Of a stretch of 64,000 nt of DNA, positions 9,709 through 21,742 are shown piece after piece. Made by a program: the position numbers and the translations under genes. The notes beneath the pieces were generated by a model. The model saw nothing but the letters and a program-made list of their open reading frames with translations, was not told the DNA's origin and searched no databases. Origin of the DNA: Rhynchopus euleeides (Eukaryota > Euglenozoa > Diplonemea > Diplonemida > Diplonemidae); assembly GCA_963210315.1 (NCBI GenBank), contig OY723245.1:124001-188000 (forward strand). The letters run 5' to 3'. Position 1 is the stretch's first letter; each line of letters begins with the position of its first letter.

Positions 9709-11327
9709 TCAGCCCTTGATGACGCACATCGGTTTGAGGCGCGCGGTTTTCTTGCAAATCCCAGCCGTGTGGCATGTCTCGACGACCTGTGCAGGTGGGT
9801 GGAGCAGGTGTGGAGCGGGTGATGGATGAGGGCATGGGCCTTGCAGCCACGCCATGCCCCCGCTGTGTGTTGTCGTTTCAGGCATACCTCGTCGACATTT
9901 TTGTAGGCGTCAGGAGCCTCCTCAAGCAGCAGCTTCAGCGACGACAGCCTGCAGCTGATGCCCTGCGAGTGGAGGTCTGTCAGCACCGCCGTGTGGTCGA
10001 TCCCGTTGCGCGATGCGTTTCTGGCAAGCTCGCGTCCAGCGCCGTGGCAGGTGGAGCCCCACGAGTCGGTCATCGCCTTCTCCGTGCCGGTCAACACCCA
10101 ACTGGCAGTGCCCATCGACCCCCCCAGGAGCACCGGCTGGCCGATGTGCTGGTAGTCCACAGGCAGGTCGGGGTGGTTGGGTCCGAAGGCCCTCGTGGCA
10201 CCCTTCCTGTGGACAAGGACACGCCGCGGCCGCCCGTCGACCATGTGCTCTTCGAACTTTGCGATGTTGTGTGACACGTCGTATACGAGATGCATGTCCA
10301 GGTCGTCTGCGTTGGTTTCGAACACCTTCCCGAAGGCCTGCCGCACGAGGAAGGTGATGGCAGAGCGGTTGACCCACGCGTAGTTTGCGGCACACCCCAT
10401 GCCCTTGAGGTACTTCTGCCCCTCGGGGGAGTTGATGCGCGCGCAGGCCAGCTGGGGGTCGTTCATCTGCAGCCCGTCGCGCGCCATGCTCTTCTCCAGC
10501 TCCACAAGTGAGTCCGTCGCGACCTGATGGCCGAAGCCTCTGCTGCCGCTATGCACCATCACCACGACCTGCCCCTGCTCGAGGCCCATCCGTTTTGCCG
10601 CAAACTTGTCGAACAGCTTGTCGACGGTCTGCACCTCGCAGAAGTGGTTCCCCGCACCGAGGGTGCCCATCTGGGGCATGCCGCGCTTCTTCGCACGGAT
10701 GGAGCACATCGAGGGGTCCACGTCCAGCATCCTCCCGAACTCCTCGCAGTGCTCCTTGTCCTCCGCCCACGCGTGCCCCTCACGCAGCGACCAGTCCATC
10801 CCGAGCTCGAGCGATTTTGTCAGCGTCTCCAGCGATGTCGGGAGCACACCCATCGACCCGAGCCCCACAGGAATGTGGTCAAACAGCGACTGCGCCAGCT
10901 TCTCCTTCTTGTCCTTCAGGTCTTCTTCGAAGAGGTTGGTCTTGATGAGGCGCACGCCGCAGTTGATGTCGAACCCAACCCCGCCAGGGCTGACCACCGC
11001 CTTGGGGTTGGTCGCGTCGACGGCGCACACACTCCCGATGGCAAACCCGTAGCCGCAGTGGAGGTCGGGGAGCCCGACCACAGGGCCCAGCGCGCCTGGG
11101 AGGGTGCCTGCGTTGGCGAGCTGCACAACCGTGGGCAGCAGCCTCCCCGACCTGAAGTTTTTAATCTCGTTCATGATGTTGCTGCGGATCCCCTCGTAGA
11201 CATAGGCACGCACCGGCACCTTCTGCCCCGCCACCCACCCCTTCTCGATGGTGACCTGGTTCGCATCCGTTTCGGAGAAGAAGTCCTCCCACCGCGACAG
11301 GTTCTGATACCGCAGCCCGGTCGCCAT
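9709..11327 (-). CDS. RTCB: tRNA-splicing ligase RtcB (HSPC117), two exons
   Basis: RtcB joins tRNA exon halves bearing 2',3'-cyclic phosphate and 5'-OH ends, using GTP and Mn2+, and also ligates XBP1-type mRNA in animals. Exon 1 is 9888-11327 and exon 2 is 9709-9786, with a 101-bp GTATGC...CACAG intron in phase 0. The joined protein is 505 residues, the same length as human RTCB. Visible signatures: [13 protein letters not shown] with the metal-binding Cys at about 123, [29 protein letters not shown], and [11 protein letters not shown] with the histidine that is guanylylated in the family. The protein ends in [17 protein letters not shown]...IKG as expected. It looks intact. An identical upstream copy is predicted to the left of the window if the duplication is a true tandem. 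Confidence 0.98.
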
Positions 11328-11512
11328 TTTATGTTTTGCGGGTGCGCGGGGGGGGGGACGGGCACCCGGTGTACTGTGGCTGTGGCGTGCGTGGGGTGAG
11401 GCTGCACGGGGCCGGCTTCATAACGGGAGGGTGGGGGAGCATTGGGCAGGGGTGGAGGGGGTGGCGGGAGATCTACAACGGAGCACCGACACGGCAGCGG
11501 AGTGGGCACACA

Positions 11513-12043
11513 TCACGCCGCGACATCGGGCTCGTGGCGTGTGAGGCTCGACGGGGGGAAGAGAACCTCCGTGCCGGCAGCCAGGCACAGCAGGGTGTCG
11601 AGGTCTGTGAGCTGGTTGGGGAGCATGGTGTCCACCTGCAGCACAGTGAGGCTCTGCCCCAGCACGGCTAGATGTGCAGGGGTCACCTCGATGCCGCATG
11701 CCTGGCACGCACGGCGCAGGTCGCTCTCAACTGCTGTCACGACCCCGCCGTGGCGCCACGACAGGAGCTCCTGGAGGCGGTCGGCGTCCACCGAAGTGCC
11801 GGAGGCATGGGGCTGCAACGCTGCAGCCACCTGCACGTGCCCTGCAGAGACAGCCTCTGCCCATGCGCCTGGCAGGTCGAGGGTGCTGGCCAGGCCGCCG
11901 TGGCGCTGCAGCTCAGACTCGACTTCCGCCCAGCCCCACCCCCCGCCCCCGACTGCGCCCCGCCCGCACACGTCGAACCAAGGGAAAGGCGGTGTCGCGC
12001 GGGCCAGCTCCAGTGCCTCCGCAGCAGTGCTGCACCCCAGCAT
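11513..12043 (-). CDS. Unrecognised 176-residue ORF
   Basis: I do not recognise it. The ORF starts at 12043 (MLGCSTAAEALELAR) and lies 185 bp upstream of RtcB on the same strand. The residues from about 40 onward look like a normal globular, helix-rich protein (for example ADRLQELLSWRHGG and LTVLQVDTMLPNQL). Residues 25-38 are Gly/Trp-rich and may be partly intronic, although no GTATG donor is obvious. Composition resembles the neighbouring genes. It could be a genuine small protein or a fragment of a larger spliced gene. Confidence 0.5.
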   Translation of the reverse strand: MLGCSTAAEALELARATPPFPWFDVCGRGAVGGGGWGWAEVESELQRHGGLASTLDLPGAWAEAVSAGHVQVAAALQPHASGTSVDADRLQELLSWRHGGVVTAVESDLRRACQACGIEVTPAHLAVLGQSLTVLQVDTMLPNQLTDLDTLLCLAAGTEVLFPPSSLTRHEPDVAA

Positions 12044-12488
12044 GTGAGGCCCCCCGAGGCAAGTGTAGACCTGCCGCCAGTATCAATGTGCTGCAGATGT
12101 GCCTCTGGGGGTGGGGAGACAGACGGGTTGTGGCGTATGGAGGCAGAGAGAGAGAGAGAGGCGGCTCTGCCCGGCAGCTGCAAACAGCCAAAAAAGGAGT
12201 ACGGTGAGGGGGGGTGGGGGCGGCATTCTTCGGAGGGCGCGACACTTCGCCCCAGGCTGCGAAGGCCCTGGGAAGTGGGATGGAAGGGGAATAGAATGGA
12301 CCAAACATGTTCTGTCGTAGCGTGGAGAAGTCCCGCTACGACGAGTCACCAGACGATTTACCCCGCTCGTTGGTTAGTCAGAAAAAGGATAGCGGGTCAC
12401 AATAAGCAGAACGCCACGTAACGGGCAGACGGGGATAGGAACGCACGACGCAAGACGTTAGACACCACCCACCACCAGGCGGCAGAGG
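12044..12488. other. Intergenic with hairpin
   Basis: No gene seen. An AG microsatellite lies at about 12147-12161. A nine-base perfect inverted pair (GTCGTAGCG 12314-12322 and CGCTACGAC 12334-12342, loop of 11) could be a terminator-like or structured RNA element for the minus-strand YEATS gene. Confidence 0.4.
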
Positions 12489-13451
12489 TCAGGCATCCTT
12501 CGCTGGGGACTTATCAGCGTTGCTGGGCTCCACAGAGCGCTGCTCGTCGTCTTTGTCCCCCCCGTCCATCCGCCGTTTCTTCGCCTGCCGCGCATCCTTC
12601 GCTTCGTCGACGAGCCGCTGCACGTGGCCCCTCTTCTGCAGGGCCTCCGCCTTCTCCCACATCAGGGCCCGCAGGTTGTGCTCCAGGTCCGCGTTGATGT
12701 CCGCCATCCCCGCGAGCATCTCCTCGAAGCGCTCCGCCTGCAGGGCCTCGTTCATCTGCCAGGCAGGGCGGTGCTTCTGCACCAGCTCCCACACGGGGAA
12801 GCCCTTGGGCCCACGCGGGCGCAGGGGTGCGGCATCCTCTAGAGAGCGCGTCGCAGCAGCGATGCTTGATGTCGCAGAGGCCAGGGGGGCGAAGATGATC
12901 TCATCAGCCCGCTCGTAGACAAACACCGCAGGCGCCCCGCCCTTGGGGGGTTGGGGTTGGGCGGGCGCTGCGTCCGGGTTTGCGGCATTCGCTGCAGCAG
13001 GGTCCTGGGGTGCCTCGGGCGGGGTGGGCCGGCAGCCGAACCGCTCCTCGTTGCCGCGGCGGGTCGGCAGTCTGTGCGGTGCCTGCACAGCAGGCTCGAG
13101 CACGACCTCCAGCTGCCTCACGTCGATATGCAGCTTCTCGCCAAAGGTGGCCTCGTTCATATGCACCCTCACCGGCACCTTGAAGTTGCCCCATACTTCT
13201 GCCACGTGCGTCTCAAAGGGCTCCGCCTTAATTTGCCGCTGATGTTCCTGCACTGTCTTGTGCAGATGGAAGTCCACCTTGGAGATCCACTTCGAGAGGG
13301 GCTTGTCATCCGGGGACCGCAGGTACAGCACCCACTCATACATCGCCCTGTCGCCCTTCTTGGGCAGGGCGCGCGCCACACCGCCCACCACGATGGGGAT
13401 CACGAACTCCTTCTCCGTGCGGGACGGCTCCGCCTTCTTGGCCTTCCCCAT
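12489..13451 (-). CDS. YEATS-domain protein (GAS41/Yaf9-like chromatin reader)
   Basis: This is a 320-residue protein starting at the ATG at 13451 (MGKAKKAEPSRTEKEF). Residues 15-100 form a YEATS domain: the IVVGGVARAL strand, then YEWVLYLRSPDDKPLSKWI, KVDFHLHKTV, and EVWGNFKVPVRVHM. These match the typical W-x-V-Y-L-R, K-V-x-F-x-L-H and W-G-x-F blocks. YEATS domains bind acylated lysines on histone H3 and act in SWR1/NuA4-type complexes. A proline/alanine linker follows, then a helical C-terminal tail (residues 250-300) ending in a basic KKRRMDGG nuclear-signal-like stretch. I cannot place it as GAS41 rather than AF9/ENL type with confidence, but the C-terminal coiled tail favours GAS41/Yaf9. 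Confidence 0.85.
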   Translation of the reverse strand: MGKAKKAEPSRTEKEFVIPIVVGGVARALPKKGDRAMYEWVLYLRSPDDKPLSKWISKVDFHLHKTVQEHQRQIKAEPFETHVAEVWGNFKVPVRVHMNEATFGEKLHIDVRQLEVVLEPAVQAPHRLPTRRGNEERFGCRPTPPEAPQDPAAANAANPDAAPAQPQPPKGGAPAVFVYERADEIIFAPLASATSSIAAATRSLEDAAPLRPRGPKGFPVWELVQKHRPAWQMNEALQAERFEEMLAGMADINADLEHNLRALMWEKAEALQKRGHVQRLVDEAKDARQAKKRRMDGGDKDDEQRSVEPSNADKSPAKDA

Positions 13452-16376
13452 GGCGGGGCGATGTGCCGCGTGCCTGCCACCTGTGGCACGCAACACCCTC
13501 AGGGCCCGAGGGCCTGGCGGCCTGAAGGCTCCTGAGACACCTCCACCCGCCTGCCTCTGGGTGTGTGTGTGTTGAGAAGCCAGGCCCCTTCAGGCAGGGC
13601 TCTGCCCCACTGCCCCACTCGAGCTGACGAAGGCACACAAAATCTCTTGTTCTGGAAGCAACATCTGGCGGGGGGGGAATATCGAGCTCGCCGGCTGGGG
13701 GGGGGGGGGGGGGGGGGGCGGTGACTTGTTGCTGGACATCCCGTCGAAAGACGAGAGTCGAATAACGAGAGGCCCGTGCGACGGGGATATCCGGAGGTTT
13801 CTCCACGTCAACGGCTAGCCTTACGTCGGGCCTTGTCTCGGTACGGATCTCTTCGAGCTAGCTACGCTCGATACAAGAGGGTCGGAGAAGTAAAGAACAG
13901 CAGAGAAAACGCGCAGCAGGCAAACTGGGGCTGAACCAAGTTGCAGGGACAAGGTGGGGTGGGGTGGGGTGGGGTGGGGGGGAGAGGTTTCTGGGGGGTG
14001 GAGGGCGTGGGTGGGATGGGGCCCGTGGCACCTCTCCGGCAGTCCCCATCAGGTAAGTTCGCGCCGGGACCCCCCCCCCGGCCCTGCCTTGCACCTCCAC
14101 CAGAGCACCAAGCCTCCAAGCAAGAAGGAGGGATGCCCTGCTTTGCCAGCATGAATGCTGGCCAGCCCCCCCCCCCCACCCCCCACCCTGTCTTCCCATC
14201 GTTTGCCGTGTGTGTGTGGGTAGGTATGTACTCGGGGGGAACTGAAGCAGTTGATACAGGGGGGCACTCGGAGGGCCACGACCCACCCACCCCACCCCCA
14301 CCCCCAGTCCGACAAGAGAGTAAGGGCTGTGGGGGTTAGCAGAGAGGGGGGGGGGGGGCCTGTTCTGCTGACCCTCCTGAGGGCACCGAGTATCTTTCCC
14401 CCTGGAGGCTGGAGAAGGGCTATGCCAGGACCAGCTGTACGCACAAAGCATCTCTCATATCGAGACGGTGCACACAACACGCGCACACACACAACACTTG
14501 CATATTTTTGCAGCAGTGTAGAGCGACCTGAGCACCTGCCCTTGATCCGGTCTATTGACACGGTTCACATGCAATATCTAATACACAGGGAAGGGGGTGC
14601 TGTTCTAAAGGGTGGCTTCGCTAAGCGGTGGCGACGGCCCGCGCATGTGTTTTTTTTGGTGGGCACTTCACCTTTTTATGCTGTTTCATTTTTTGTGTGT
14701 GTGAGGAAATGCCGCCGAAGAAAAAAAAATAGTGCCGCAATAGCGAAGAACCTCCCCCCCCTCTCCGCCCCCCCTCCCCAAAAGTGCAGAAACAGAAAAA
14801 TGGAGCCCGCGCCTCGCGGTTTGTTGTGCCAACCGACAGTCTTTTTGTCACAGAGCAGGAGACTCTCCCCCACAGCACTGTGATGTACTGTGATGAAGAG
14901 AAAATCACACGCTCACCATAGCCCATAGGTGCCCTGAAGAGGCCGATTGTACGTCGTTCTTACGCAGGATTCTGAAAGGTTTGTAAAGGAACAGCCGGGC
15001 AGTGGTGTGGGCCAGACTTTTATATTGTCAGGATTAGAAACCCAGCAGCACCCTGGCGACACCGCCCGTGCGGCACCAAAGGTTGCTACCCGAAGGCGGG
15101 GGGGGTGGGGGGGGAGGTGAGTAGTGAGGAGTTCGTGTGAACCATTTCGGTTGTGAAATCGGGTTCGCAACAACAACAACCTGCAAGACCGCCAAGAAAC
15201 CCGAAGGAGAGGGAGGGGGGCATTTGCTTTGGCTGGCGAGGAGAATCCAGCGGAACGTCGAGTGGACTTGAGAGCACGCGCGGCAGGGTGGCGGGGGCGA
15301 TGGGCGGTGCGCCCAATCTCGACACCCCACGCTTTCCCCGTCTGTCCCTGGCGTGCGTTTCTATTTTTACTGGAGAACATTTGCCTCTTCCTGCCCCGGC
15401 CGTGGCACGGGGGCCTTCGCTCTAAAGTGAAGCCCCCGTGCCTGACACCCTCAAACACACCACTCCGGCACCACCCAGCACCACCAAACACAACACCCTT
15501 GGCGAAATGATGGATACACATCTGCTTTGGGGAACGGGCGGGGCAGTCACCCACGATCTGACGGGCTCATTGCCAGTGTAACTGTCGGAGCCCTCCTGTA
15601 GGGCGCCAGTGTGACGACATCAGACCGCAACCGGGTGCCGGTGTGCCTGAGGCGGGGCGCTGTGGCTGTGGCTGTGGTTCAGAGCAGCTCGCTGCCGTGT
15701 TCTCAACTCACTTTGGGATTTTGGTTCGTTGGCGATTCCGCACACACACCCCCTCACCTGCGTGAAAGGGTGCCGGGCCACCGGTGAGTGAGTGGGCGAG
15801 TGAGTCCCGGCAAGCGACACTCCTCTCTTCCCACACTGCGTACGCCCTAATAAAATAGCCAAATCGGGGGGTAACGGCCCTGGCGAGGCCCTGAATCGCT
15901 GAATGCCACCCCGCCGCTGCGAGTGAGAGAACACGGCGTGAGGGGGCGGGTGGGTGCTGCTGCAGAACGGGTGATGGTGTGCCCCGGGTGGGGTGCGGGA
16001 CACACCGCCCGGTTTTTTCTGGGCCCACGCTCCACAACAGAACACCCAACCCCACCCTCCCCGCCGGTGTGGGGCTTGGCATCCAGGCGCCCCTCTTCGG
16101 CATACACTCCTTCTTCCCCACCACCCACCGCCCACCCTGCCCCTCCCTGCAGTGTGGGGACCACAGGGCTTCAGGGCACCACACCGCAGGCACCCCCTTG
16201 CCCAACCAACTCCCGGACACCTCCTCCTCCAGGCCAACAACAGCCACCCCTGGGCCCAACCAAGCGCGCACCGGGGCTGCAGCAGAGCACTGCCCGGTGT
16301 CTGATCCGGCAGTGCCGCAGCGGGGCATGGGCTCCTGGCCAATAGCGCAGTGGGGTGTGTGGGGCGATCAGCTAGC
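13452..16376. other. Long intergenic region, no gene seen
   Basis: About 2.9 kb of low-complexity GC-rich DNA. A G-run of about 19 lies near 13700-13718 and a GGGGT pentamer repeat near 13955-13980. Further G- and C-runs lie at 14166-14180 and 14345-14360. The stretch 14645-14780 is mixed T-, A- and C-runs. No ORF here has a recognisable domain or natural composition. It may hold UTRs of the flanking minus-strand genes. Confidence 0.45.
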
Positions 16377-18305
16377 TCAACTGACACACTTGATCCACTT
16401 GACGCTCAGACCGGAGAGGAAGAAGAAGACTGCTGCAGAAGTGAACAGCAACTGGAAGCCTGTGCGGTGGGGTTGTGGGTTGCATGTCAGAGTCGGGGGC
16501 AGGGAGCGGGGGGAGGGTGTTTGTGCTGAACGAGAGGAGAATTCTGGCAGAGGGACCCCCCTTCGATCTGTCAGAGATTCTGCATCCTTCCTTCACCTAC
16601 AAAGAGGCGGGAGTGATCGCCAAAAGAAACGCAACCGCCTGCAAAGACCCGCGAGGTTTTGCGGGGTTCCATTGTTGCGGCATGATGTGCCTCCAGAGGG
16701 CGTGTGAGCAGGGCATACCCTCCATCTGATAGACCGTCGCCCCACTGCTGTCGGACGTGGTGTAGATGTCCAACAGGCCCCCATACAGCACCTGCCCCAT
16801 CACAGAGCCGAGCGTGGCACTCATCGAGAATATCCCCAAGTCTTTAGCCGCGTCGATGGGCTGCCCCAATGCCGGGGGCGAACCAGAAGCGGTGGGCGTC
16901 TCCACCTTGGGGTCGTGCCGGGGGAGGGACGCCACGCCAAGCGCGTAGTCCACCGAGAGGTAAGCGATGTTGCCTACTCCGTAGTACTGTGTGTGGGAGG
17001 TGAGTGTGGAGCCTACTCGCAAGACATGCGGGAGACACGAGAGGGGGGTGGGGCAGCGCCCGTCAACCCGACCCCAATCCGCTCACCCCCCTCCCCTCCA
17101 CCGCGCAAACTGAGATAACAAATCCATACCACACCCAGCACCAGGAACAGCTCCTTGCTCTGCGTCACGAGGAAGAAGAGGACAGAGGTGACGCAGACCA
17201 GAAGCCCTGTGTAGATCACAGGTTTCTTCCCCACCCTATCGCTCAGCATGCCGGCGGGCAGCGCGGCACAGATGCAGCCTGCGAGGGTCGACACCGCTAC
17301 AAGCGAGACCATCTGCGTGGGTGACTTCATATGCTGCACATCGCGGAAGTAATACGCCATATAGACCTGTGCGGCCAGCCCGCTGTTGAAGAGCAGCCTG
17401 CTGAGGCACGCAAACATGAAGTCGGGATGTCGCGACGGAGAAGGCATCGTGATGGCATCCAGCAGCAGACCCAGCGTGCTCCGCGGGGATCCGGCCCCGC
17501 CAGCCGCTGAGCCGCGCCTCTCCGGCAGCAGCCCGTCCTTCGCCACCTCCAGGTCGTCCTGCCCAGGCTCCACCTGTTGGCACTCCCTGTCGCGGATCTT
17601 CTCCGCAGCTTGCTTCAGCATGCTGTCCAGGTTAGGGGGGATGTAGAGCACAGAGATCCCGAGGCACAGCACGCTGCATGCGATATACGCGAGGTATGTA
17701 TACTCCAGAGGCATGCTCACGGCGAACAGGGCATAGCCGCACCCGCTGCCCAGCGTGCCCAGGATGGCGATTGCCCCGCTTCCCATCCCAACCTGCTCAG
17801 GCAGGATGCAGTCGTTCAGCAGTGCGCAGATCATGCTGTAGAGGACAGACAGGCCCACCATGGTGACAGTGTGTGCCACAAAGAGGAGGAAGAGAGAGTT
17901 GGCAGCCTTCACCGCCAGGAAGAGCCCGATCCCAACGATGCATGTGAGGGTGCCGTAGACCAGAAAGGAGACCCGCTTGTGGACCCGGTCGCTCCACGCG
18001 CCGACGATGGGGGAACCGAGCTGTGAAACGGCCCCGCCTGCCATGATGAGGGAGACCCACACGCTCTGCTTCGTCTGGATCATGCGCTGCACCTCTGTGG
18101 GGATGACGAGGACAACCACGCTCTGGAAGATGAGCCCGTAGCAGAAGGACATCGCGAACAGCCCCAGCATGTCGGGGAGTGTGTAGCGGCGCTGGATGCG
18201 TTTAGAGCTCGGCAGCGGCGACTCCGGGGAGGCCTGCGCGGCGTCGACGGCATCCTTGCTGAGGCTGAGGCGCTGCGGGAGGGGCGGGTCGCCATCAGCG
18301 CCCAT
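16377..18305 (-). CDS. Major facilitator superfamily transporter, three exons
   Basis: Exon 1 is 17130-18305, exon 2 is 16719-16986 and exon 3 is 16377-16459. The introns start GTATGG (143 bp) and GTATGC (259 bp) and end CACACACAG and GCACAG. The joined protein has 508 residues with 12 membrane spans. MFS motif A is present in both halves: GAWSDRVHKR after helix 2 and GMLSDRVGKKP after helix 8. A charged cytosolic loop of about 80 residues (ERRGSAAGGAGSP) separates the halves. Exon 3 supplies the last helix, reading GFQLLFTSAAVFFFLSGLS. The substrate cannot be told from sequence; the long N-terminal tail and central loop are compatible with SLC45-like sugar or other secondary carriers. Confidence 0.9.
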
Positions 18306-20809
18306 CAGAGTGGCTCAGGGCACCCCGCCAGAGAGCCGCCGCCCCGCACACCCTCAGCAGCGCAGAAGGGGGGCTTGCGCTGCCTCGCGCCACGGCCACA
18401 GGGGCCTGGGTGTGCCACCTGGAGGAGGTGGTGGGGGGAGGTGGCCTGTAGGGTGTGGGTGGAGGGATGGATGTGGATGTGGAGGTGGAGGTGGGGGGTG
18501 GGGTCGCAGGGAAGAAGTGCAAGGGCTGTGGGCTGTGGGAGGGGGGGGGGGGGGAAGTGAAATCAAAAAATTTGAAGGGAGCACAAGAATGATCACCCTT
18601 CACTCGTTATGCAGGTTGTGTCTGAAATCCAGTGTTTTTTCCGGCCTGTGTTGTGTTGTTGTACTGTGTGGGCAATTAGGCTGTGGTGGTATGCAAAAAC
18701 GTTCTTTGGTTTTCATCATCAAACGTCAAGGCACTCATCTGTGGGAATGTGCGTAACTGGTGTCATCATTGTAGGCGGAAGGGAGGGGAGGGGGGCGTGG
18801 TGGGGTCGGTGCGGCGGAGGGTGTGTTCACAGAAAAGGCATCTGGGGGGGCCTGGGGGGGAGGCGTGTACATCCAGAACATCCCACTCCGCCCCCCAATA
18901 AGAAGAGTCAAGAGTAGCAGGGACCTGCCCCGTGCCTTTGGGGAAACCAACTTGCACAGAACGAAGGGGCAGAGAGTGCATATTTTTTGCCAAATAAAAC
19001 CTCCAGCAGGCTGTCGTGGGAAGCGCAGCTTGGCGTTCAATGGTTAGTGATGTTTGTCATATGTGCCAGCCGGGGCGGCAGTGGCGCTGAATCGTGCCTG
19101 CTGATATGCTGAAGGCGGTGCCTGTGTGACATGACACAGACACACCCTCCGCAACACCGGACACGAGGCTTTGGCACCGCTGACACACCTATTGTGCGCT
19201 GGCCCACGTAGCCCATCCCCATGCGCAAGATGGCAAGCCTTTCTGCGAGAAGCATGGGTCAGACGCCCCTGTCTTCTGAAGGGAAGGCACAGCTCTGGAA
19301 CCGCAGAAGCTAGCGGAGGTCCTCAGAGCGGGCCACCCGCAACAGATGAAGCGGATTGGGGCATCCCCCCCCCTTTTTTTTTGTGCGGCCTGTGTGGTTG
19401 TCTTCGTCGTTTGTCTTCTTCGACCGGACATCCCCTTCTTCTGGAGACACCGATCTACACCATGAACCTCGAGCTGATGCTGGAGCTTTCGGGAGCCTCT
19501 GCGAGTGGGTGGCCACGTTTTCTTTGGTGGACGCACCCAAAAGAAAATAAAGAAATAGAAAAAACCCGAAAAGAGGTCGAGGCACCCGCTCCACTCCAGC
19601 ACCATGGGGCTGAGGTTCACGGATCACACAGGTGAGGATCAGTCCTCTGTGAGGCGCTTATCCTGAAGACGTACCAGTTCCCCGGTCGGTCTCCAGAAAC
19701 TCGGGCCGCGTCTGGCGCTGTATCGCCTCGGCGGGGCTGTCGTCCCTTACAGTCTTTTCTGTACGAGGTTTTCCACAGGCTGCACACCTGCCCCGCGGCT
19801 GTGTGGCAGTCTTCGCGGAGTGCAATGCGAAGGTCTGGCCTGACGTGGTGTGACTATTTAGACTCCAGGTGTCTCCACCCTTCCTGGTCTGGGGAGCCTC
19901 GGTACCCAAGCAGTTTTCGGTCATGCCCTGGACCACGGCCGTGCTAGACTCCTGGTGCAGGCACCCGTCATGGTCCGGGGACGGCCCCCCCAGGCAGTTT
20001 AACGTCTTACCCAGGACCTTGGCACCTCCCGCGGGGCCCCCTGCAAGGTCCTGCGTTGGGCCGGGCCAACGCCCTGCCTGCCCAACCAGGGGGTTGTCGT
20101 GGCAATGCAGCCTGCAAAGATGCACCGCCCCTCTGAAACTAAAAGCAACCACCCACAACGGGCACACACAAAGCTCAAAAAGATCAAAAAAGGCAAAAAA
20201 AAGCAAGCATCGGACAGGTGGTTTGTGGTGCCGGGTTGTGCTGATCTGCTGAGCACCTGATCAGACCAGAAGGCTCCACAGGCAGAACGTCCCGACACCT
20301 CCTAACACCCTGTGTCCTTTGAAGCAACATGAAGAGGATGGGAGGCAACGTCCGGGGCGTTTGCAACACAGCAAGACAACAAATAAAACGGCACGATACA
20401 AAGAAGACGGGAGAACGCCAAACCGACAAACGCCGCCGCACGCATCAAAACTCCCACATCAAAACAACAAAACACAGCCGCGGCCACGAAGAGAAACCAC
20501 CAGACAACATGTAGCGTCCGGATCTTTTGGTTAGTGGTACACTGTAAAGGAATGCTCTTTATTTTTGCAGCAAAACCTGCCCCGCGCCCCCCAGCAAAAC
20601 CGCAATTCCTCCCCTTGGCTAGAACAGAGAGGAACCGGTACCTGGGCACGGGGTAATAAAAGGCACCTGCACAGGAAGACGCCCCACAGGCTGGTGGTGG
20701 TCGTGGTTAGTTTGGGCTAGGACACACTAGACCCTGTGGGCCGCTTGGAGTAGAGTGGGTGCTGGAGTGGCACGGTCGCAAGACAGCGACACCGAACGGG
20801 CGGGCCTCT
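18306..20809. other. Long intergenic region, no gene seen
   Basis: About 2.5 kb. G-runs occur at 18540-18554 and 18845-18862. A minus-strand ORF of 182 codons (19658-20206) has no recognisable domain and odd composition. AATAAA strings occur on the plus strand near 18992, 20383 and 20655. I see no RNA gene or coding exon. Confidence 0.4.
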
Positions 20810-21742
20810 TTACGCCTGAGCAGACAGCAGTGTTGCGAAGGACGCCCAATCGGCAGGCGCCTGCGCCACGGCCTCTGCGCTGCAGCTGCGCGGCAGCCCC
20901 TCTGCCCCTGCCTCGCGCAGCTTGTTGTACAGCTCCTGGGGCAGCAGCACGTAGCGTGCGCCCTGGCTCGCCTTGCCTGCGTTGCGGAGCGCGTCGAAGG
21001 AGGTGAACATCGGCACCGGCGACAGCGTCGCCGGCTCCACGAGGATGAACTTGGTGCGCCCGGGCCCCGGCTGCTGCCCCAGGTGCTGAGACAGGGAGTC
21101 GGCAACCTTCCCCGAGCCCCAGCGCCGGTGCACCAGGGCGGGCAGCGGGTTCGAAACAGCCGCAGCCTCCTCAGGCACAGGCAGCAGGTGTGCCGGCGGA
21201 AGCACCACATTGACGAGGAACCTGTCGTCGACGTGGAGGTCGTCTGGCAGGGACACCGGCTGTGAAGCTGCGCGGGCTAGAGCGCTGGGGCGCCGCTTCC
21301 CTGCGATCTTCTTGGCCTGCTCGTCAGACCAGCGCTGTGCGTCGCGGCGCTTCTGCGCCTCCGCCTTGTCGCAGCTGTGGTCAGACTCCATCCTGTGCGC
21401 CGAGCAGTACACCACGTTGCAGTAGTAGCACCGCATGTCAGTCAGAAGCTTCTCTGCGCAATCAGGGTGACTGCAGGTGGAGAATTTGCGCGTCGTGGCG
21501 CCAGCGTGTTGCCTGCGCTGCGCGTCGCTGCGTGCCTCGTGCTCGCGCCAGCTGTCGCAGCTGTGGACCTCAAAGGGGAGGCACGCCTGGCAGTGGATCT
21601 TCTTGCAGTGCACGCAGGCGTAGCCGAACATCTCCGCCTTCCCACACTGCTGGCACATCGTCTTGTCGTCGAAGCAGTCCTCTTGCACAATCATCTGCGC
21701 ACCGTCAGCACGCTTCATCCCGAAGACCTTCCCACTCGACAT
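20810..21742 (-). CDS. AN1-type zinc-finger protein, ZFAND1-like
   Basis: This is a 310-residue protein with two AN1 zinc fingers near the N-terminus. The first spans residues 30-62 (CQQCGKAEMFGYACVHC...HSC), with a Cys where the family usually has the first His. The second, at residues 90-124 (CSHPDC...CYYCNVVYCSAHR...HSC), is complete. A basic linker (KKIAGKRRPSALARA) leads to a C-terminal domain of about 150 residues that fits the ubiquitin-like fold seen in ZFAND1/Cuz1. Those proteins bring Cdc48/p97 to the proteasome under arsenite stress and help clear stress granules. Single exon, starting MSSGKVFGMKRADG. Confidence 0.85.
   Translation of the reverse strand: MSSGKVFGMKRADGAQMIVQEDCFDDKTMCQQCGKAEMFGYACVHCKKIHCQACLPFEVHSCDSWREHEARSDAQRRQHAGATTRKFSTCSHPDCAEKLLTDMRCYYCNVVYCSAHRMESDHSCDKAEAQKRRDAQRWSDEQAKKIAGKRRPSALARAASQPVSLPDDLHVDDRFLVNVVLPPAHLLPVPEEAAAVSNPLPALVHRRWGSGKVADSLSQHLGQQPGPGRTKFILVEPATLSPVPMFTSFDALRNAGKASQGARYVLLPQELYNKLREAGAEGLPRSCSAEAVAQAPADWASFATLLSAQA

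Noticed and set aside
13858-14451. Overlapping minus-strand ORFs of 142-197 codons
   Set aside because: Translations are runs of Pro/Gly/His from simple GC-rich repeats.
19658-20206. 182-codon minus-strand ORF
   Set aside because: No domain, odd composition, no acceptor-like signal at its start; left as intergenic.
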